A stretch of 64,000 bases of DNA from Desulfocurvibacter africanus subsp. africanus DSM 2603 (GTDB lineage Bacteria > Desulfobacterota > Desulfovibrionia > Desulfovibrionales > Desulfovibrionaceae): NCBI RefSeq assembly GCF_000422545.1, contig NZ_AULZ01000001.1:1-64000 (forward strand), in the 5' to 3' direction. Position numbers and translations under genes: made by a program. This document shows, one piece after another, positions 62,983-64,000 of the stretch (position 1 is its first letter; the number at the start of each line of letters is the position of its first letter). The notes below the pieces were generated by a model, which saw nothing but the letters and a program-made list of their open reading frames with translations, was not told the origin of the DNA and did not search any database.

Positions 62983-63337
62983 GCGTGTACCTTCCTCTTA
63001 CCAGTACCGGTTTTGGCTTCAAGCTCCTTTCAGTCTCCGCGGGTTACATCCCAACCGGCTACAAGGATGCGCGGCTTTTGAGCTTATCCATCTTAGCACA
63101 AAAAAAGCGCATGACAATAGAGTTAACTAGCTAAGATAGCTTGTTTAATTCAAAAGAGTGCTGCTTCCCATGCTATCTCAAGGGCTTGGGAGTACATTTG
63201 CAGTAGAATTATTTCAATAATCAATCCACATACCATAGATAGCTCGGTCGTCCATGCCTAAGAAACGGCCAAGGGCGCAGCTCAAATTGAGCCACGCCCT
63301 TAACTAGCTGATCTATGAAAAATAGTTTCAGGGGCGC
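62983..63337. other. Non-coding gap between the 3D-domain and PilZ genes
   Basis: 355 bp, AT-richer than its surroundings, with no convincing gene. Apart from the hairpin at 63271 and the promoter of the 3D-domain gene, nothing was recognised. Confidence 0.5.
63271..63301 (-). terminator. Hairpin after the PilZ gene
   Basis: AAGGGCG/CGCCCTT outer stem and GCTCA/TGAGC inner stem, with a small internal loop. 36 bases after the PilZ stop. The U-tract is weak. Confidence 0.5.
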
Positions 63338-63679
63338 TCACGCACCTGTCTGAGCGATGCGCTCGGCCTGCATGCGCAGCACCAGGGCTTCCACGGCACT
63401 TTGCTGGGAGGCCTGAAGCCTCAGGAAAGCGCAACCAACCACGCCCGCGCCCATGCGGGATACGATGGCATCAACACCTGATAAAATGATGCCGCTGTGT
63501 TCCAGCAGGTCCATCCTGAGTATCTGCGCAAGCCTGAACGGGTTTGCCCCGTACATGAATCCGATACCGAGGATGCTTAAATCCCAGGCCTTGAAATCGT
63601 ATTCGTATCCCGCGACACGCACGCGTAGTTCAGGTACGTAAATTCTGTAGGCCCTGCGGCGTTCCTTGCCCACGACCAT
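63338..63679 (-). CDS. PilZ-domain protein
   Basis: 113-residue single PilZ domain. ERRRAYRIYVPELRVRV contains the arginine-rich c-di-GMP-binding start, and KAWDLSILGIGF is the D-x-S-x-x-G motif. The start at 63679 has GGAGG eight bases upstream. It is a candidate c-di-GMP receptor of unknown target. Monocistronic. Confidence 0.85.
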   Translation of the reverse strand: MVVGKERRRAYRIYVPELRVRVAGYEYDFKAWDLSILGIGFMYGANPFRLAQILRMDLLEHSGIILSGVDAIVSRMGAGVVGCAFLRLQASQQSAVEALVLRMQAERIAQTGA

Positions 63680-64000
63680 TCTCGATACCTCCGTTCAATG
63701 CGATAATAGTGTCACCTTTATCAGTTCAACCATTGAGCTACAAGAGAACATCCGCAGGCCGAATAGAAAATTATGCGTGCCCTGTCTGGAGCAATGCAGG
63801 CCTGGGTGAGCAATGAGGCAATCGAACATGATACGGTACTGCGAAATAAGATTGAATTCCGAGCTCGCGCATAGGCTTATCTGCGGCCGTATCTCACTTC
63901 CAGCGCGGAGACTCGGACCCGCAACCCGAAAATTCTTGGCAGGATCGCATATGAGGCGGCCTTGCGGGAGCCATGGCCCGGTCTTGACATTTCACTGGAT
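63680..64000. other. Right-end non-coding stretch
   Basis: 321 bp to the window edge with no supported gene, repeat or RNA. A gene may start beyond the edge. Confidence 0.45.

Overview
The window looks like a chromosomal segment of a high-GC dissimilatory sulfate-reducing bacterium of the Desulfovibrio type (order Desulfovibrionales). The main evidence is a full sulfate-to-sulfite module on the minus strand: sat, aprB, aprA, qmoA, qmoB, qmoC and qmoD (33579-45130). A flavodoxin, a tungsten-type aldehyde ferredoxin oxidoreductase with its polyferredoxin, and a MucR regulator fit the same kind of organism. The exact species cannot be read from the sequence.

Layout. 1-5256: non-oxidative pentose-phosphate genes (tkt, tal, rpiA) followed by an MsrP-like periplasmic molybdoenzyme. 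5409-10328 (minus): a topIB-ku-ligD non-homologous end-joining operon. 10688-14937: thioredoxin with zinc finger, flavodoxin, a UdgX-like uracil-DNA glycosylase, polyferredoxin plus AOR. 15215-17165: lower-GC stretch with MucR, an orphan KH protein and small unknown genes. 17287-22231: a PatZ-like lysine acetyltransferase divergent from acetyl-CoA synthetase, its classical target. 22464-28005: exported, TPR, alkaline-phosphatase-superfamily, DUF1566 and YeeE-like proteins. 28289-33125 (minus): a branched-chain amino acid ABC transporter in the order livG-K-H-M-F. 33579-45130 (minus): the sulfate activation/reduction cluster, with a kinase-like protein and a universal stress protein inserted between sat and aprBA. 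45785-51545: an EPSP-synthase-like protein, a coiled-coil protein, aconitase and PpiD. 51738-54665 (minus): a lipoprotein, a phosphoesterase, an HD nucleotidase and argJ. 54917-61392: a complete tripartite RND efflux system split around a MarR regulator. 61634-63679: small membrane proteins, a 3D-domain protein and a PilZ protein.

How the genes work together. Sat makes APS, AprAB reduces it to sulfite, and QmoABC(D) links AprAB to the menaquinone pool. A similar 18-bp palindrome sits upstream of both sat and aprB and may co-regulate them. The Pat/Acs pair suggests acetylation control of acetate activation. MarR, TolC, adaptor and RND pump form one regulated efflux unit.

The strongest unexplained signal is an interspersed element of about 130 bp, present as seven full copies and one half copy. 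It has terminal inverted repeats, three to four internal hairpins, compensatory stem changes in one copy, and a 7-bp direct repeat flanking another. Two copies supply the stop codon of the neighbouring gene. A second, hairpin-bearing repeat lies just after stop codons, always in the sense orientation of the gene it follows. No tRNA, rRNA, CRISPR array, transposase or prophage gene was seen.
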